A stretch of DNA of 64,000 nucleotides from Halorussus sp. MSC15.2. GTDB lineage: Archaea > Halobacteriota > Halobacteria > Halobacteriales > Haladaptataceae. How positions within the stretch are numbered: position 1 is the first letter of the stretch; every line of letters starts with the position of its first letter. The position numbers and the translations under genes were made by a program. Below are positions 41,303 through 50,902 of this stretch, piece by piece. The DNA is taken from contig NZ_VSLZ01000001.1 in assembly GCF_010747475.1 (NCBI RefSeq), positions 372,001 to 436,000 of the forward strand. The letters run 5' to 3'. A model generated the notes under the pieces. The model saw only the letters and a list, made by a program, of their open reading frames with translations. It did not search any database and was not told the DNA's origin.

Positions 41303-42744
41303 GTGGCACGCTTCCCGAACCCCGTCAGACTGCTCATCCTCGGCGTCGGTCTGGCCCTCGCGCGCGCCGGTCTCGTCGACCCGGAGCGCGTCCGTCGGAC
41401 CACGGACCTCGCGTGGCCGCGCATCGTCACCGGACTCGCGCGCATGTCGAAGAACGCCGTGGACGTGGCGATGGTCGGGGTGGCCATCGGACCCGTCGCG
41501 ATTGCAGGTATCGGATTCGCTAGCCCGTACTGGGGCATCGCGTTCTCGCTCGGCGGCGGCATCGCCGCCGGGACCATCGCGCTCGTCTCCCAGCGCTTCG
41601 GCGCGGAGGCCTACGACGAACTCGGCGTGGCGGTCCGTGCCAGCGCCGTCGTGGTTCTCGCCATCTCGCTCCCCGTCACCGCCGCCTTCTGGCTGTTCCC
41701 GGCCGAACTCATCTCGGTCATGACCGACGACGCCCGCGCCGTCGAACTCGGCGCGGCGTACCTCCGGGTGGTCGCGCTCGGCGTCCCGTTCGCGGGTCTC
41801 AACCTCGTCGGCAGTCGCATCTACATCGGCGCGGACGACGCGTGGACGCCGATGCTGGTCCGGGGCGGCGGTGCGGTCTCGAACATTGCGTTCAGCGGCG
41901 TCCTCATCTTCGGACTCGACTTGGGCGTCACCGGCGCGGCCCTCGGGACCGTGCTGGCGAACGTCCTCGTGACCGCCGCGTTCGCCGGGGGTCTCGTCTT
42001 CGGGAAAATCCCCGGCGTCGGCGGTCTCCCCGTGCGAGTGAGTCCGTTCGGCACGTACCTCGACCGGGAGACGATAGTCGACGTCGTCCGCATCGGTCTC
42101 CCGGTCGTGGGCCGAAACGGCGTCTGGACGGTCGCCAAGTTCCCCATGCTGGCCATCGTCGGCCTGTTCGGCCCGACGGTCGTGGCCGCGTACGTCATCG
42201 CCCGGCGCATCTGGGGGCTGATGAACACGCCCGGATGGGGGTTTGGACTCGCGTCCAGCAGTCTCGTCGGCCAAGAACTCGGCGGGGGAGACGAACACGC
42301 CGCCGAGGTGTACGCCCGCGACATCGTCGTCTTCTCGGTCGCGACTACGTGGTCGCGGCCCTCCTCGTCGGCGGGTTCGCCGAACCGATAGTCCGCCTGT
42401 TCGTCGGCGACACGGGTGAGACCACGGTCCCGGTCGCGGTGGCGCTGGTCTACGCGGCCTGCGTCGCGGCCGTCGCGCAGGGCGTCAAGTCGGGGACGGT
42501 CGGCCCGCTCGACGCCAGCGGCGACACCCGGTGGCCGTTCTACAGTCAGGTCGTCGGCATGTTCGGCGTCGCCATCCCGGTCGCGTACCTCGGGGCCACC
42601 ACGTCGCTCGGACTCGTCGGTCTCTATCTGTCGTTCGTGGCCGAGACCACGGTCCCGGCGGTCATCAACTACTACCGGTTCTCGACCGGCAAGTGGAAGG
42701 CCATCAGCCGGGAGTTCCGGCCCGGGACGCCAGCCGACGACTGA
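41303..42744 (+). pseudogene. MATE family efflux transporter, interrupted by a one-base frameshift
   Basis: MATE proteins export drugs or cationic compounds using Na+ or H+. N-terminal part has about nine helices (VALLFL-type runs such as ASAVVVLAISLPVTAAFWLF and GAALGTVLANVLVTAAFAGG). The frame breaks after IVVFSVAT at 42345; adding one base (ACC in place of AC) gives SVATYVVAALLVGGFAEPIV and runs through the last helices to FSTGKWKAISREFRPGTPAD. Restored length about 480 aa, normal for MATE. Start GTG at 41303 follows TACTTTAC-like TATA sequence at leaderless spacing. Treat as an intact gene if the indel is a base-calling error. Confidence 0.85.
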
Positions 42745-42848
42745 GGTCGTCGTTCGCTCGGGGTCGGCGGTCTCTTCCTGTCTGGCGGTTCCCTCGTCGC
42801 CGACTCCTCCTCACCATCGACTTCGAAACCTGCGCCCGCGCTCTCGCG

Positions 42849-43604
42849 CTACTCCTTCCACGGGTCGCTCTGTTCTCGCTCGTGGAACTCGCCGCCGCCG
42901 CGCCAGACGACGCCGTAGACCACGGCCGCCGTCGCCGCGAGGTAGAAGACGGCGACGCTCGCGGCGACCGCACTTCCGGGAATCCCGAGGACGCCCGCGG
43001 TCGTTCGCCACGACTGCTTGGGTTGGAACACCGTGACGCGGGCGACCCACGCCGCCAACAGCACGAGCGACAGCGGGTAGTAGATGCGGCGGAGTCGCCG
43101 CGAGAACGCGGTGAACACCGGCGTCTTCACCGCTGGATTCCGGAGGTCCTCGCTGATGCGTCGCCGCCAGTCGGGATGGGAGATGTCCCTGTCGGGGTCG
43201 AACAGTTCCGCGAACAGGTCCTGCTCCAGCAGGCGGACGCGTTCGCGCCACACGTCGTAGGCCCGGTAGCGTCGCGTCTCGACCACGAGGAAGACCACCA
43301 GCGCGCCCATCCCGATGAGCAGGAGGTAGTGCGGGTTGTTCGCGCTGGAGAACACCCACGTCAGCAGGGCGGCGATGATGGTGACCGCCCAGTAGGAGGT
43401 CTGGTCGAGTCGCCCTCGCCACGAGGTCACGCGGTCCATTTGCCCCCGGTAGAAGTGTCCCAGCAGCGAGATGGCGTCAGAAGGGTCCTCGGCGAACGCC
43501 TCGCCGATGTTCTCGTCGGGCGTCTCCGACCCGCCGCTCGGGTCTCGGTCGTTCGCGGTCCCCTCGTCACGACCATCCCCGGTCGCGTCTCCCGAACCCC
43601 CCAT
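42849..43604 (-). CDS. DUF2270 membrane protein
   Basis: 251 aa. The DUF2270 signature is visible: HFYRGQMDRVTSWRGRLDQT followed by SYWAVTIIAALLTWVFSSAN, then ETRRYRAYDVWRERVRLLEQ and later DWRRRISEDLRNP. Four membrane helices in pairs with a charged cytoplasmic middle. The acidic N-terminus is disordered. Function unknown; widely conserved in haloarchaea. Convergent with the MATE gene. Confidence 0.88.
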   Translation of the reverse strand: MGGSGDATGDGRDEGTANDRDPSGGSETPDENIGEAFAEDPSDAISLLGHFYRGQMDRVTSWRGRLDQTSYWAVTIIAALLTWVFSSANNPHYLLLIGMGALVVFLVVETRRYRAYDVWRERVRLLEQDLFAELFDPDRDISHPDWRRRISEDLRNPAVKTPVFTAFSRRLRRIYYPLSLVLLAAWVARVTVFQPKQSWRTTAGVLGIPGSAVAASVAVFYLAATAAVVYGVVWRGGGEFHEREQSDPWKE

Positions 43605-43704
43605 ACCTCGCGATACGACGCTCTACGACCTACGGTTTGTGGTAGTCGTGAGGTCGGATTTCGCCGACGCCTCCCGGAGGGCCGACGTCGGCGCTCCCGA
43701 CGGC

Positions 43705-45042
43705 TTACACCGACTCCTTCAGGTAGTCGGGGTCGGCGAACGCCTCGTCCTCGCCCTCCACGGCCAGCACGTCAAGCGCCGTCACCTCCGCGCCGACGCC
43801 GAGCAGGCCCGCGAGACTCGGCGTGGTCCGGCCCTCGTCGCCAGAGACCAGTTCCTTCACGTAGAGTCCGCCCTCGCCGTGGACTTCGAGTTCGGCGTGT
43901 CGCTCGTCTTCGAGGTGGCCATCGACGTCGTAGACGGTCCGGGTCCGCGTGATGCTCGCCCGGCGGTGGTCCACGCGCTGGGGCGTGTCCTGCTCGACCG
44001 TGGTGCCCCGGAGTTCGCCGATGGCCTCTTCGAGGGCCTGCTCGGTCACGTCGTCGTCGAACGCCACGTCCATCCGGTAGGTCTTGCTCGCGTCGAGTTC
44101 CTTCACGCGCTCGACCATCTCGTGGGTCGCCAGCGCGAGGTCGGTGACCTCGGCCTTCCCGTCGGCGAACTCGTTGATTTCGTCCTCCAGCGCGTCGGTG
44201 TCCACGTCGCGCTCGCGGGGTCGCTTGACCTCGATGACGAACGGTCGGCCCGTGTCGAGCATCAGGGCGTCCACGTCCTCGCGGCCCGCGCCGTGGAAGA
44301 GGGCCTCCTCGCCGTCCATCGCGTCGAGGACCGGCGGCGTGGTCAGTTCCTCGACGCTCTCCTCGTAGAGGTAGCCCGACCCGCCGCAGTGGTCGCAGGC
44401 CTCCTCGCCGCCGCCCTCCGCGAGTTGCTTGCCGGACCCGCCGCACTCGCGGCAGGGCCACTCGGTCTGGGGGATGTCGCGCTCCAGTTTCCGGTACCGG
44501 CCGTAGACGAACGCCGAGTTTATCTGGACCTCGACCGCGTGGTCCGAGATGTCCCCGTCCTCGCTCGCTGGCGGTGCGCCCTCGACGTTGAGCAGGGCCA
44601 GCACGTCGGGGCGCTCGAAGTCCACGTCCGTCCCCGTCAGTTGACCGACGCGCTTGCCGACTTCGCGGTTGAACTCCGACTTGAACGACTCGCCCGCGTC
44701 GTCGGGCAGGTCGGCGGACTCCCGGAGCAGGGCCTCGTTCTCCTCGACGAGCGGCGGGGTTCGCGTCCCGACCTGATAGGTGTCGAAGTTCCAGCCCTCC
44801 AGCGCTTCGGCGACTTTCTCGGCCCACTCGTCGAACCGCTGGCTCTCGCCCTCGCAGACCCAGCACTCCTCCTCGACGGGTTCGTAGGGGTCGTCGTCCT
44901 CCAGTGCGGCCGCGATTCTGAGCGACCGGCCGCGCTCGTCGTTCGTCAGCCCGAAACTCCGGTCGGCGAAACACCGGCCCAGACAGGCGTCGCAGACCGG
45001 GCCGTTCTCGGCGACTCGGCGGGCGTCTTCGAGGATGGTCAT
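43705..45042 (-). CDS. pus10: tRNA pseudouridine(54/55) synthase Pus10
   Basis: 445 aa, archaeal Pus10, which makes pseudouridine 54 and 55 of tRNAs. N-terminal zinc part with CDACLGRCF and CWVC near residues 17-63, a second zinc cluster (CRECGGSGK ... CDHCGGSGY, near 196-220, in place of plain Pus10), and the catalytic block HGAGREDVDALMLDTGRPFV with the catalytic Asp, then IEVKRPRERDVDT. The C-terminal TPQRVDHRRASITRTRTVYD and SLAGLLGVGAEVTALDVLAV complete the fold. About 75 bp separate it from the DUF2270 gene. Confidence 0.93.
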   Translation of the reverse strand: MTILEDARRVAENGPVCDACLGRCFADRSFGLTNDERGRSLRIAAALEDDDPYEPVEEECWVCEGESQRFDEWAEKVAEALEGWNFDTYQVGTRTPPLVEENEALLRESADLPDDAGESFKSEFNREVGKRVGQLTGTDVDFERPDVLALLNVEGAPPASEDGDISDHAVEVQINSAFVYGRYRKLERDIPQTEWPCRECGGSGKQLAEGGGEEACDHCGGSGYLYEESVEELTTPPVLDAMDGEEALFHGAGREDVDALMLDTGRPFVIEVKRPRERDVDTDALEDEINEFADGKAEVTDLALATHEMVERVKELDASKTYRMDVAFDDDVTEQALEEAIGELRGTTVEQDTPQRVDHRRASITRTRTVYDVDGHLEDERHAELEVHGEGGLYVKELVSGDEGRTTPSLAGLLGVGAEVTALDVLAVEGEDEAFADPDYLKESV

Positions 45043-45164
45043 GGTAGAACGGTGGCGACGCGGCGGTTTACGGGTTTCTCATTCGGACGCGACGAACCGA
45101 CGCGCGGAGGACGCGACACCGCGCAGGCCCCCACGAATTTGAGGGCGCGCGTCGTGGACGACCC

Positions 45165-45554
45165 ATGGCTTACCGCGCTAACTACGCGCAGGTGAACGTG
45201 AGCGCCCACCTCGGACCGACGGAGGGAGCGCTGGACGTTCCGTGGGCGGAGTACGTCGGCGACGCCACCGCCGAGTTCGAGTTCACGGTCCCCACCGACC
45301 GGGCGAGCGACCCCTACGTCGGCCTGCAGGCGTTCCGAGTCGGGGAGTTCGGCCACGAACTCCGAATCAACGGCGGGTCGCTCGGGGGGTTCGACGTGCC
45401 GCCCGCCGACGGATGGCAGTACTGGGAGGACGCTATTACCGACGCGGAACTACAGGAGGGCACGAACACGCTGCGAGTTCGCCGCGACCGGACCACCGAC
45501 GACAGTTTCGCGGTGAACAACGTCACGGTCCACTGGCGCGAACCCGTGGAGTAG
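45165..45554 (+). CDS. Conserved haloarchaeal beta-rich protein (DUF7383-like)
   Basis: 129 aa, no signal peptide. Predicted beta-sandwich from regular strands (AEFEFTVPTDR, YVGLQAFRVGEFGHELRING, GTNTLRVRRDRTTDD, VNNVTVHWREPVE), resembling carbohydrate-binding or galactose-binding-like folds with a WQYWEDAI aromatic patch. Function unknown; the family name is from memory. Divergent from pus10. Confidence 0.7.
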   Translation: MAYRANYAQVNVSAHLGPTEGALDVPWAEYVGDATAEFEFTVPTDRASDPYVGLQAFRVGEFGHELRINGGSLGGFDVPPADGWQYWEDAITDAELQEGTNTLRVRRDRTTDDSFAVNNVTVHWREPVE

Positions 45555-45613
45555 CGCGGACCCCCGTACGTCGTCGGCGCTTTCTCCGGGGATTCCTCTT
45601 TCGACAGGAACTG

Positions 45614-46119
45614 ATGGGGAGTAGAACTACGTGGTCGCCGAATCAGTACACGGACGTGTCCGATTCGACCTTCGACGACTTCGACCACGACTCGCACATG
45701 CGGCGGGCCTTCGCGCTCGCTCGCGAGGCGGCCGACCGCGGGGACCGACCGTTCGGCAGCGTCCTCGTCCGCGGAGACACGGTCGTCATGGCCGACTCGA
45801 ACCGCGTCGTCACGGAGAACGACATCCGCCGCCATCCCGAACTCCACCTCGCGTACCGGGCCTGCCGGGAACTCGACCTGGACGAACGCGCCGAGACCGT
45901 CATGTACACCAGCACCGAACCGTGCCCGATGTGCGCCACCGGGATGACCAACGCCGGGTTCGGACGGGTGGCTACAGCGTCGGTAGCGACGAAATCGCGG
46001 CGTTCACCGGCGACGAACCGCCGATACGCTCGGCGGGGATTCTCGACGGTATCAGTGAAGTCGTCGGTCCCGTCCTGAACGACGAGGGTCGTCAGATTCA
46101 CCGCGAGTTCGACTGGTGA
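45614..46119 (+). pseudogene. Nucleoside deaminase, interrupted by a one-base frameshift
   Basis: Cytidine/guanine-deaminase-like zinc enzyme. MRRAFALAREAADRGDRPFG is the usual first helix; the zinc site is RRHPELHLAYRA (HPE instead of the common HAE) plus CPMC in TSTEPCPMCATGMTNAGFGR. The frame breaks at about 45972, after GRV; adding one base gives (V)YSVGSDEIAAFTGDEPPIRS followed by ILDGISEVVGPVLNDEGRQI to a normal end. Restored length about 168 aa. The ATG at 45614 is the first start with a plausible acidic N-terminus. Frameshift may be a base-calling error. Confidence 0.82.
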
Positions 46120-46149
46120 GTCCGGACTCCGCCGCCACGGTCTCCGCGT

Positions 46150-46866
46150 TCACTCGTCGCGCTCGCCTCTGAGCGTCTCGAAAATCGCCGCGGCGCGCTT
46201 CTCGCCGACCCCTTCCACCTCGCGCAGGTCGGCGGGCGTCGCCGCCAACAGCGCCTCGACCGAGGGGAACCGCTCGTAGAGCGCGTCGGCGGTCTGCGGG
46301 CCGACGCCTTCGATGACGCCGAACAGACGCTTGGTCGTCGGCGCGGCGTACCCCGTCACGGTTCCGCCCGAGAGCGGCCGGGGAGACGCCTCCTCGCCGT
46401 GCTTGCGGAGCAGGCGTATCGCCACGTCCACTAGCCGTTCGCGGTCCGAGCAGGGGATGACGGGCGTGTCGTGTCGGGCCGCGAACGAGGCCATCGTGCC
46501 GTGGACCGCGGCGCTGCTCAGTCCGGGCCTGCGCGCGCCGACGTCCGAGAGGTCGCCCTCCAGCAGGACGTAGGCGTGGTCGTAGGCGTCGGCCATCTTC
46601 TCGACCTGCTCCCGGAGGTCGGTGCCGGTCGTCCCGAGCGCGGAACTCACGTAGTCGTCCACCGTCTTGCGCTCGATGCCGACGCTCCCGGCGACCCGGC
46701 GCTCGGGACCATCCGGCGAATCGCGGGGCGTGCTGAACTCGCCGAGGACGGCGATATCCGCCGCGGGGAGTCGGCGCACTTCGACCGCGTCCACGTCGTC
46801 GTGGGCCTCGACCGCCCGGCGCAGTCCCGGGGGTTCCCTGTCGTCGAGTGCGACCGTGAGCGTCAT
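46150..46866 (-). CDS. ERCC4/XPF-type endonuclease with helix-hairpin-helix
   Basis: 238 aa. The nuclease core begins at once: VALDDREPPGLRRAVEAHDD (catalytic acidic pair) followed by GSVGIERKTVDDYVSSALGT (catalytic E-R-K-x3-D, residues 63-73). The C-terminal 60 residues are a tandem helix-hairpin-helix (GVIEGVGPQTADALYERFPS and LREVEGVGEKRAAAIFETL) for DNA binding. There is no helicase half, so this is the short XPF-like nuclease of archaea, which cuts branched or flap DNA. Confidence 0.88.
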   Translation of the reverse strand: MTLTVALDDREPPGLRRAVEAHDDVDAVEVRRLPAADIAVLGEFSTPRDSPDGPERRVAGSVGIERKTVDDYVSSALGTTGTDLREQVEKMADAYDHAYVLLEGDLSDVGARRPGLSSAAVHGTMASFAARHDTPVIPCSDRERLVDVAIRLLRKHGEEASPRPLSGGTVTGYAAPTTKRLFGVIEGVGPQTADALYERFPSVEALLAATPADLREVEGVGEKRAAAIFETLRGERDE

Positions 46867-46944
46867 CGAGAGGGCGTAGGGGTTCGGGACGTTTCAGGGT
46901 CGCGCTCGGTACGGTCACGCGGTCCGCCTCCGGCGGTCGCCCGG

Positions 46945-47511
46945 TCAGTCCTGCGGCGTCTGTTCGGCCAGTCGGTCGAACAGCGATTCGATTTCGGACC
47001 CCGAATCGAGGTCCCGCGATTCCGTGAGCGCGTTCTGTGCGTCGTCGCGGTTGGCTTCGAGGGCCTCGACGACTTCGCTGTTCACGTCGAGGTAGTCGGC
47101 GAGGTGGAGCGCGCTCTCGTAACATTGGACCACCAACTGCTCGGCCTTGATGGCCACGTCGAGGTAGAACGGGTTTCGGAGCGCGTCGTCGAGGACGACG
47201 TTGTTGAATCGCTCGTTCTCTTCGAGGAGTGCCTCGACGACGGGTACCTTGCGGTCGCGCGTCGTCACGGTGTGGTCGAGCGCGTCGAACGCGTCGTCCA
47301 ATCGGTTGGCGCGTTCGTCGGCCCGGTCGCCGTGGTTCCGGAACAACTCGCTCGCGCGCTCGCGGAACGCCGACCCCGGACGGTCGTCGAGCGAGTCGAT
47401 ACCCGACTGGGTGACCAGCGTCTCCATGGCCTCCGCGAGTTCGGTCTCGACGTAGCGCGCTCCCTGCAACTCGAACACGAACAGGTCGTACAGCGTTTCT
47501 ACGTTCACCAT
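46945..47511 (-). CDS. DUF892 (YciF-like) ferritin-like protein
   Basis: 188 aa, all helical. Starts MVNVETLYDLFVFELQGARY, VETELAEAMETLVTQSGIDS, the first helices of DUF892, which in the YciF family belongs to the ferritin-like four-helix-bundle class. Several Glu/His/Asp lie at possible di-iron positions, but not all canonical ligands can be confirmed by eye. A stress-protein role is known only for distant bacterial relatives. Second of three minus-strand genes after the DUF5789-like gene. Confidence 0.78.
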   Translation of the reverse strand: MVNVETLYDLFVFELQGARYVETELAEAMETLVTQSGIDSLDDRPGSAFRERASELFRNHGDRADERANRLDDAFDALDHTVTTRDRKVPVVEALLEENERFNNVVLDDALRNPFYLDVAIKAEQLVVQCYESALHLADYLDVNSEVVEALEANRDDAQNALTESRDLDSGSEIESLFDRLAEQTPQD

Positions 47512-47613
47512 GACCCCACCGTTCCGACCGTCGGCGCGGGGTTCCGTAACCGTTCTGCCCGCCGAGTCGGTGCGGTTCTCAGAACGAGCGCCGCGGGTTC
47601 CGGTCCTCGCCCA

Positions 47614-47904
47614 TCACCGGCGGGTCGCGGTCGCTGTAGCGAGGTCGCCCGACGCGTCGCGCTGGACGCCGTTGAGGACGGCCAACTGGAGGTCGTCGGT
47701 CGTCCCGTACTCCTCGTGGCCGGAAGTGTCGAGTATCGTCCGGAGCGGTTCCGAACCGCCGCCGGGGTAATCGACGACGAGGTCGCCGAACTCCGCCAGC
47801 ACCTCCTCGGTCGTCAGCGGGAACGCGTCCGTGTCGAACAGTTCGTGGATGTGGTCCATCTCCAGCGAACGGAGTCGTCCGGTCTCGTCCGGTTCTGTCT
47901 CCAT
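47614..47904 (-). CDS. DUF5789-like small acidic haloarchaeal protein
   Basis: 96 aa. HELFDTDAFPLTTEEVLAEF then DLVVDYPGGGSEPLRTILDT and DDLQLAVLNGVQRDA match, from memory, the DUF5789 family of small haloarchaeal proteins (roughly one compact alpha/beta domain). The ATG at 47904 is chosen; an in-frame ATG 10 codons upstream (47934) is the alternative. Function unknown. It lies before the DUF892 gene in the same direction. Confidence 0.7.
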   Translation of the reverse strand: METEPDETGRLRSLEMDHIHELFDTDAFPLTTEEVLAEFGDLVVDYPGGGSEPLRTILDTSGHEEYGTTDDLQLAVLNGVQRDASGDLATATATRR

Positions 47905-48018
47905 GGGATAACCGAGTAGGCCACTGACGTGCATATCACTTCGGGCCGCACGACGGTTCGCCGTCCGTCGATTCGCTTCCCGTCGCGGGTAGCAACCTAC
48001 AACTGTTCGGAGTCCGTC

Positions 48019-48702
48019 GTGGCGTCCGTGTTCGGAGTAGACGAGGCTGGCAAGGGTCCCGTGCTGGGGTCGATGTTCGCGGCGGCGGTCCGGATTCCGG
48101 ACCCCACCGACCTCCCGGCGGGCATCGACGACTCGAAGCGCGTCCCTCCGGAGCGCCGGGAGGCGCTCGCGGCCGAGTTGCGTGACGACGACCGAATCGC
48201 GGTCGGCGTCGCCGAAGTCCCGGTCGAGCGCATCGACGACCCGGAGACCGACATGAACACGCTCACCGTGGCGGCCCACGCCGACGCCATCGCCGAGGTC
48301 GTGCCACCGAACGCGGACGCGACCGTCGAGGGCGTCGCGGACGCGGGCGACACCAGCGAGGAGCGGTTCGCGCGTCGGGTCGCCGACCGCGCGCCCGCGG
48401 CGGTCGAGTTGACCGCCGAGCACGGGGCCGACGACGAGCACCCCGTCGTCGGCGCGGCCAGTATCGTCGCCAAAGTCGAGCGCGACGCCCACGTCGCGGC
48501 GCTCGCCGAGCGGTACGTCGAGGCGTACGGCCCGGAACTGGGCGACCTCGGGTCGGGCTATCCCGGCGACTCGACCACCCGCGAGTTTCTGGAGACCTTC
48601 GTGGCCGAGACGGGTCGGCTTCCGGACTGCGCGCGCCGGAGTTGGTCCACCTGCGAGGACGTGCTGGCCGCGGCCGAGCAGTCTGGTCTCGGAGATTTCT
48701 AG
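48019..48702 (+). CDS. rnhB: Ribonuclease HII
   Basis: 227 aa, cuts RNA in RNA-DNA hybrids. FGVDEAGKGPVLGSMFAAAV (residues 5-24) carries the catalytic Asp-Glu; ADAGDTSEERFARRVADRAP and VVGAASIVAKVERDAHVAAL follow with LGSGYPGDSTTREFLETF near the end. The start is a GTG at 48019, immediately before the conserved SVFGVDEAGKG. Divergent from the DUF5789-like gene. Confidence 0.95.
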   Translation: MASVFGVDEAGKGPVLGSMFAAAVRIPDPTDLPAGIDDSKRVPPERREALAAELRDDDRIAVGVAEVPVERIDDPETDMNTLTVAAHADAIAEVVPPNADATVEGVADAGDTSEERFARRVADRAPAAVELTAEHGADDEHPVVGAASIVAKVERDAHVAALAERYVEAYGPELGDLGSGYPGDSTTREFLETFVAETGRLPDCARRSWSTCEDVLAAAEQSGLGDF

Positions 48703-48744
48703 AAAACGCGGTTCGAGGTAGTGGACAGTTGTCGAGTTGCTGGG

Positions 48745-49026
48745 CTACGACAGACCGTTCTCGGAGTAGTACGGCGGCAGGTCCCACTTCAGCAGTAGCG
48801 TCCGGATTCCGAGACCGACGAGCCAGATGCCGAGGACGGTGAACACCACCGTGCCGAAGTTCCACTTCGCGGCGTCTAAGCCCATGCTAACGAGGCCGAC
48901 CCCGACGGAGATGCCGACCACGGAGAGCAGCGTCCAGAGGACGCGCCCGGCGAGGAGGTCGAGTTCTGCGCGGACTGCACGCCGGACGACGCGCTCTAAC
49001 TGTTCGTCGGGGATGTCGGAGGGCAT
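48745..49026 (-). CDS. Small two-helix membrane protein
   Basis: 93 aa. Acidic N-terminus (DIPDEQLERVVRRAVRAELD), then two membrane helices (GRVLWTLLSVVGISVGVGLV and FGTVVFTVLGIWLVGLGIR), ending DLPPYYSENGLS. No recognised family; typical of haloarchaeal small membrane proteins. Convergent with rnhB. The region 49027-49318 to its right holds no convincing gene, only a weak 80-codon frame. Confidence 0.65.
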   Translation of the reverse strand: MPSDIPDEQLERVVRRAVRAELDLLAGRVLWTLLSVVGISVGVGLVSMGLDAAKWNFGTVVFTVLGIWLVGLGIRTLLLKWDLPPYYSENGLS

Positions 49027-49318
49027 ACCGGTGAGTTGTCAGCACCGACACAAGAGCTTTTTCGTCGGACAACGTCCCACTGGACCGACCGCACAACGCC
49101 TTTGACAGCCGACCATATCTGTCGGCCGATGGCGTTACCGACCGCGTTCGTCCTCCCGACGCCCTCGGAAGTCGGCTTCGTCGGTCTCCTCGCGGTCGTG
49201 ATGCTGCGACAGTCGCGACTGCCGTACCGATTTCTCACCGCGGAGTCTACTGGAGGAGTAACGCGGCGGGAAACGGACGGTCGAAGAGAGCAACGAACGA
49301 GAAGCGAACTGAGGTCGC

Positions 49319-50902
49319 TTACCTGTCGGTCAGCAGACTTCGCAGGATGTCACCGTACGCGGGCCGCGTGACCAGCACGCCGATAAGGACGCCGAGGATG
49401 GTGATGAGCGCGAACCCTTGGAGGTCACCGAGGCTCAGCACCGCCAGCGGACTCATCGCGATGATGGTCGTCGCGGCGGCCGCGCCGATGACCCAGAACG
49501 CCTTGCGGAACCGGCTCTGGAACACCCGTGAGGAGTTCACGTCGCCCTCGGACATCACCTCGTCGGCGATGATGATGAGGTCGTCCACCCCGGTCCCGAT
49601 GACCGCGATGAACCCCGCGATGTGACTGAGGTCCAGCGGCAGTTGGATGGCCGCGGCGACCCCGAGCAGGATGACGACTTCCGAGAGCGCCGTTACCAGC
49701 ATCGGCGCGGCGACCTTCGGGTCACCGTACCGCAGGAAGACCACGGCGCTGACCGCCGCCACGGCGACCAGTCCGGTGATGAGCGAGTAGAGCTTGAACT
49801 CCTCGGCCAGACTCGGCGCGAGGAAGTAGGAGGTGCCCTGCTCTAGGTTCAGCGAGGCCGGGAGCGACCCCGCGTTCAGGTGAATCTGCAGTTCGCGGGC
49901 CTCGGACAGGTTGGCCGTGCCCATGACGAAGTTGGGACTCTGGGTGAACTTCTCCTGTCGGAAGGTCTGGGCCAAGTTCTCGGCCACGCTCGCCGCGTAG
50001 ACGACTTCGCCGTCCACGACGGTGTAGAGGCAGTAGCCGGGGTCGTCGGGATTCGCACGGTAGTTACAGGCGTCGACGCCCTCGCCGGTGAAGCCGAACG
50101 TGCGCATGGCGTGCGAGAAGTTCTCGGCCGCCTGCTGGTTCAGCACCACGGGAACGTGCGGGCCAGTGCGTTGGGACACCTGTGCGGTCCCGATACTGCT
50201 GAAGTCGCCCTGCGAGAGCAGGGGTTCGTGGCGGTACTGAGTTCCGTTACCGCTCTGGTTCTGGGCCGGGAAGACGGCGACGACCTGCACCTGCCCGCGC
50301 TCGGTCACGAGGTCACGGACTTGGCTCCGATTGGTGTTGGGCATCTCGATGACGATGAAGTGCTCGTTGCTCGCGGTCGTCACCTGTTGGACTCGGCCGC
50401 CGGAGAGTCCGGCCTCCGAAATCTTGTCCCGGAGGATGCGAGTGATGGTGTTGCGGGTCTGTTCGGTGACTCCCTGCCGGATGGTGCCGTAGTCGTATCC
50501 GGACTGCTGGAGCGCCGAGGCGAACTCGTCTTCGGTGACGTTCTTGCTGAACACCTCGACGGTCGTGGTCTCGTTGGCCGCAGTCGCCAGACGCACGCTC
50601 ACGTCGGCGGCCTCGACGCCGGAGAGGTTCCCGGCCACCTGTCGCTCGACGGCCCCCGGTCCGGTACCTTGGGGCACGTCCACGTTCTCGGCGGTGAGAC
50701 CGTTGACGGGTGCGCGGATGCGGGTCCCGCCGGAGAGTTCGAGACCGAACTGGAGGTTCGTCGGGCCGTCGCTGGCCTGTTCGACGACTGCACCGCTTCC
50801 GCCACCGCCGTCGCCGCCGACGCCGGGGGCGAATATGGCGAACGTACTGACCACGAGGAAGATGGCGAGCAGGATGACTCGCCAGTTCTCACGAATCTCC
50901 AT
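49319..50902 (-). CDS. secD: Preprotein translocase subunit SecD
   Basis: 527 aa. SecD/F help drive export through SecYEG using the proton gradient. One N-terminal helix, a large external domain (P1) with FGLELSGGTRIRAPVNGLTA near residues 52-71, then five C-terminal helices with YSLITGLVAVAAVSAVVFLR, the TGVDDLIIIADEVMSEGDVN block and AAAATTIIAMSPLAVLSLGD. The start codon directly follows the secF stop (TAG then ATG), so the two are coupled; gene order secF-secD is the haloarchaeal pattern. Confidence 0.95.
   Translation of the reverse strand: MEIRENWRVILLAIFLVVSTFAIFAPGVGGDGGGGSGAVVEQASDGPTNLQFGLELSGGTRIRAPVNGLTAENVDVPQGTGPGAVERQVAGNLSGVEAADVSVRLATAANETTTVEVFSKNVTEDEFASALQQSGYDYGTIRQGVTEQTRNTITRILRDKISEAGLSGGRVQQVTTASNEHFIVIEMPNTNRSQVRDLVTERGQVQVVAVFPAQNQSGNGTQYRHEPLLSQGDFSSIGTAQVSQRTGPHVPVVLNQQAAENFSHAMRTFGFTGEGVDACNYRANPDDPGYCLYTVVDGEVVYAASVAENLAQTFRQEKFTQSPNFVMGTANLSEARELQIHLNAGSLPASLNLEQGTSYFLAPSLAEEFKLYSLITGLVAVAAVSAVVFLRYGDPKVAAPMLVTALSEVVILLGVAAAIQLPLDLSHIAGFIAVIGTGVDDLIIIADEVMSEGDVNSSRVFQSRFRKAFWVIGAAAATTIIAMSPLAVLSLGDLQGFALITILGVLIGVLVTRPAYGDILRSLLTDR

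Noticed and set aside
49128-49371. Plus-strand frame of 80 codons (MALPTAFVLPTPSEVGFVG...)
   Set aside because: It overlaps the end of secD on the other strand, and its second half is Arg-rich, unlike haloarchaeal proteins. The first 40 codons could be real but evidence is too weak.
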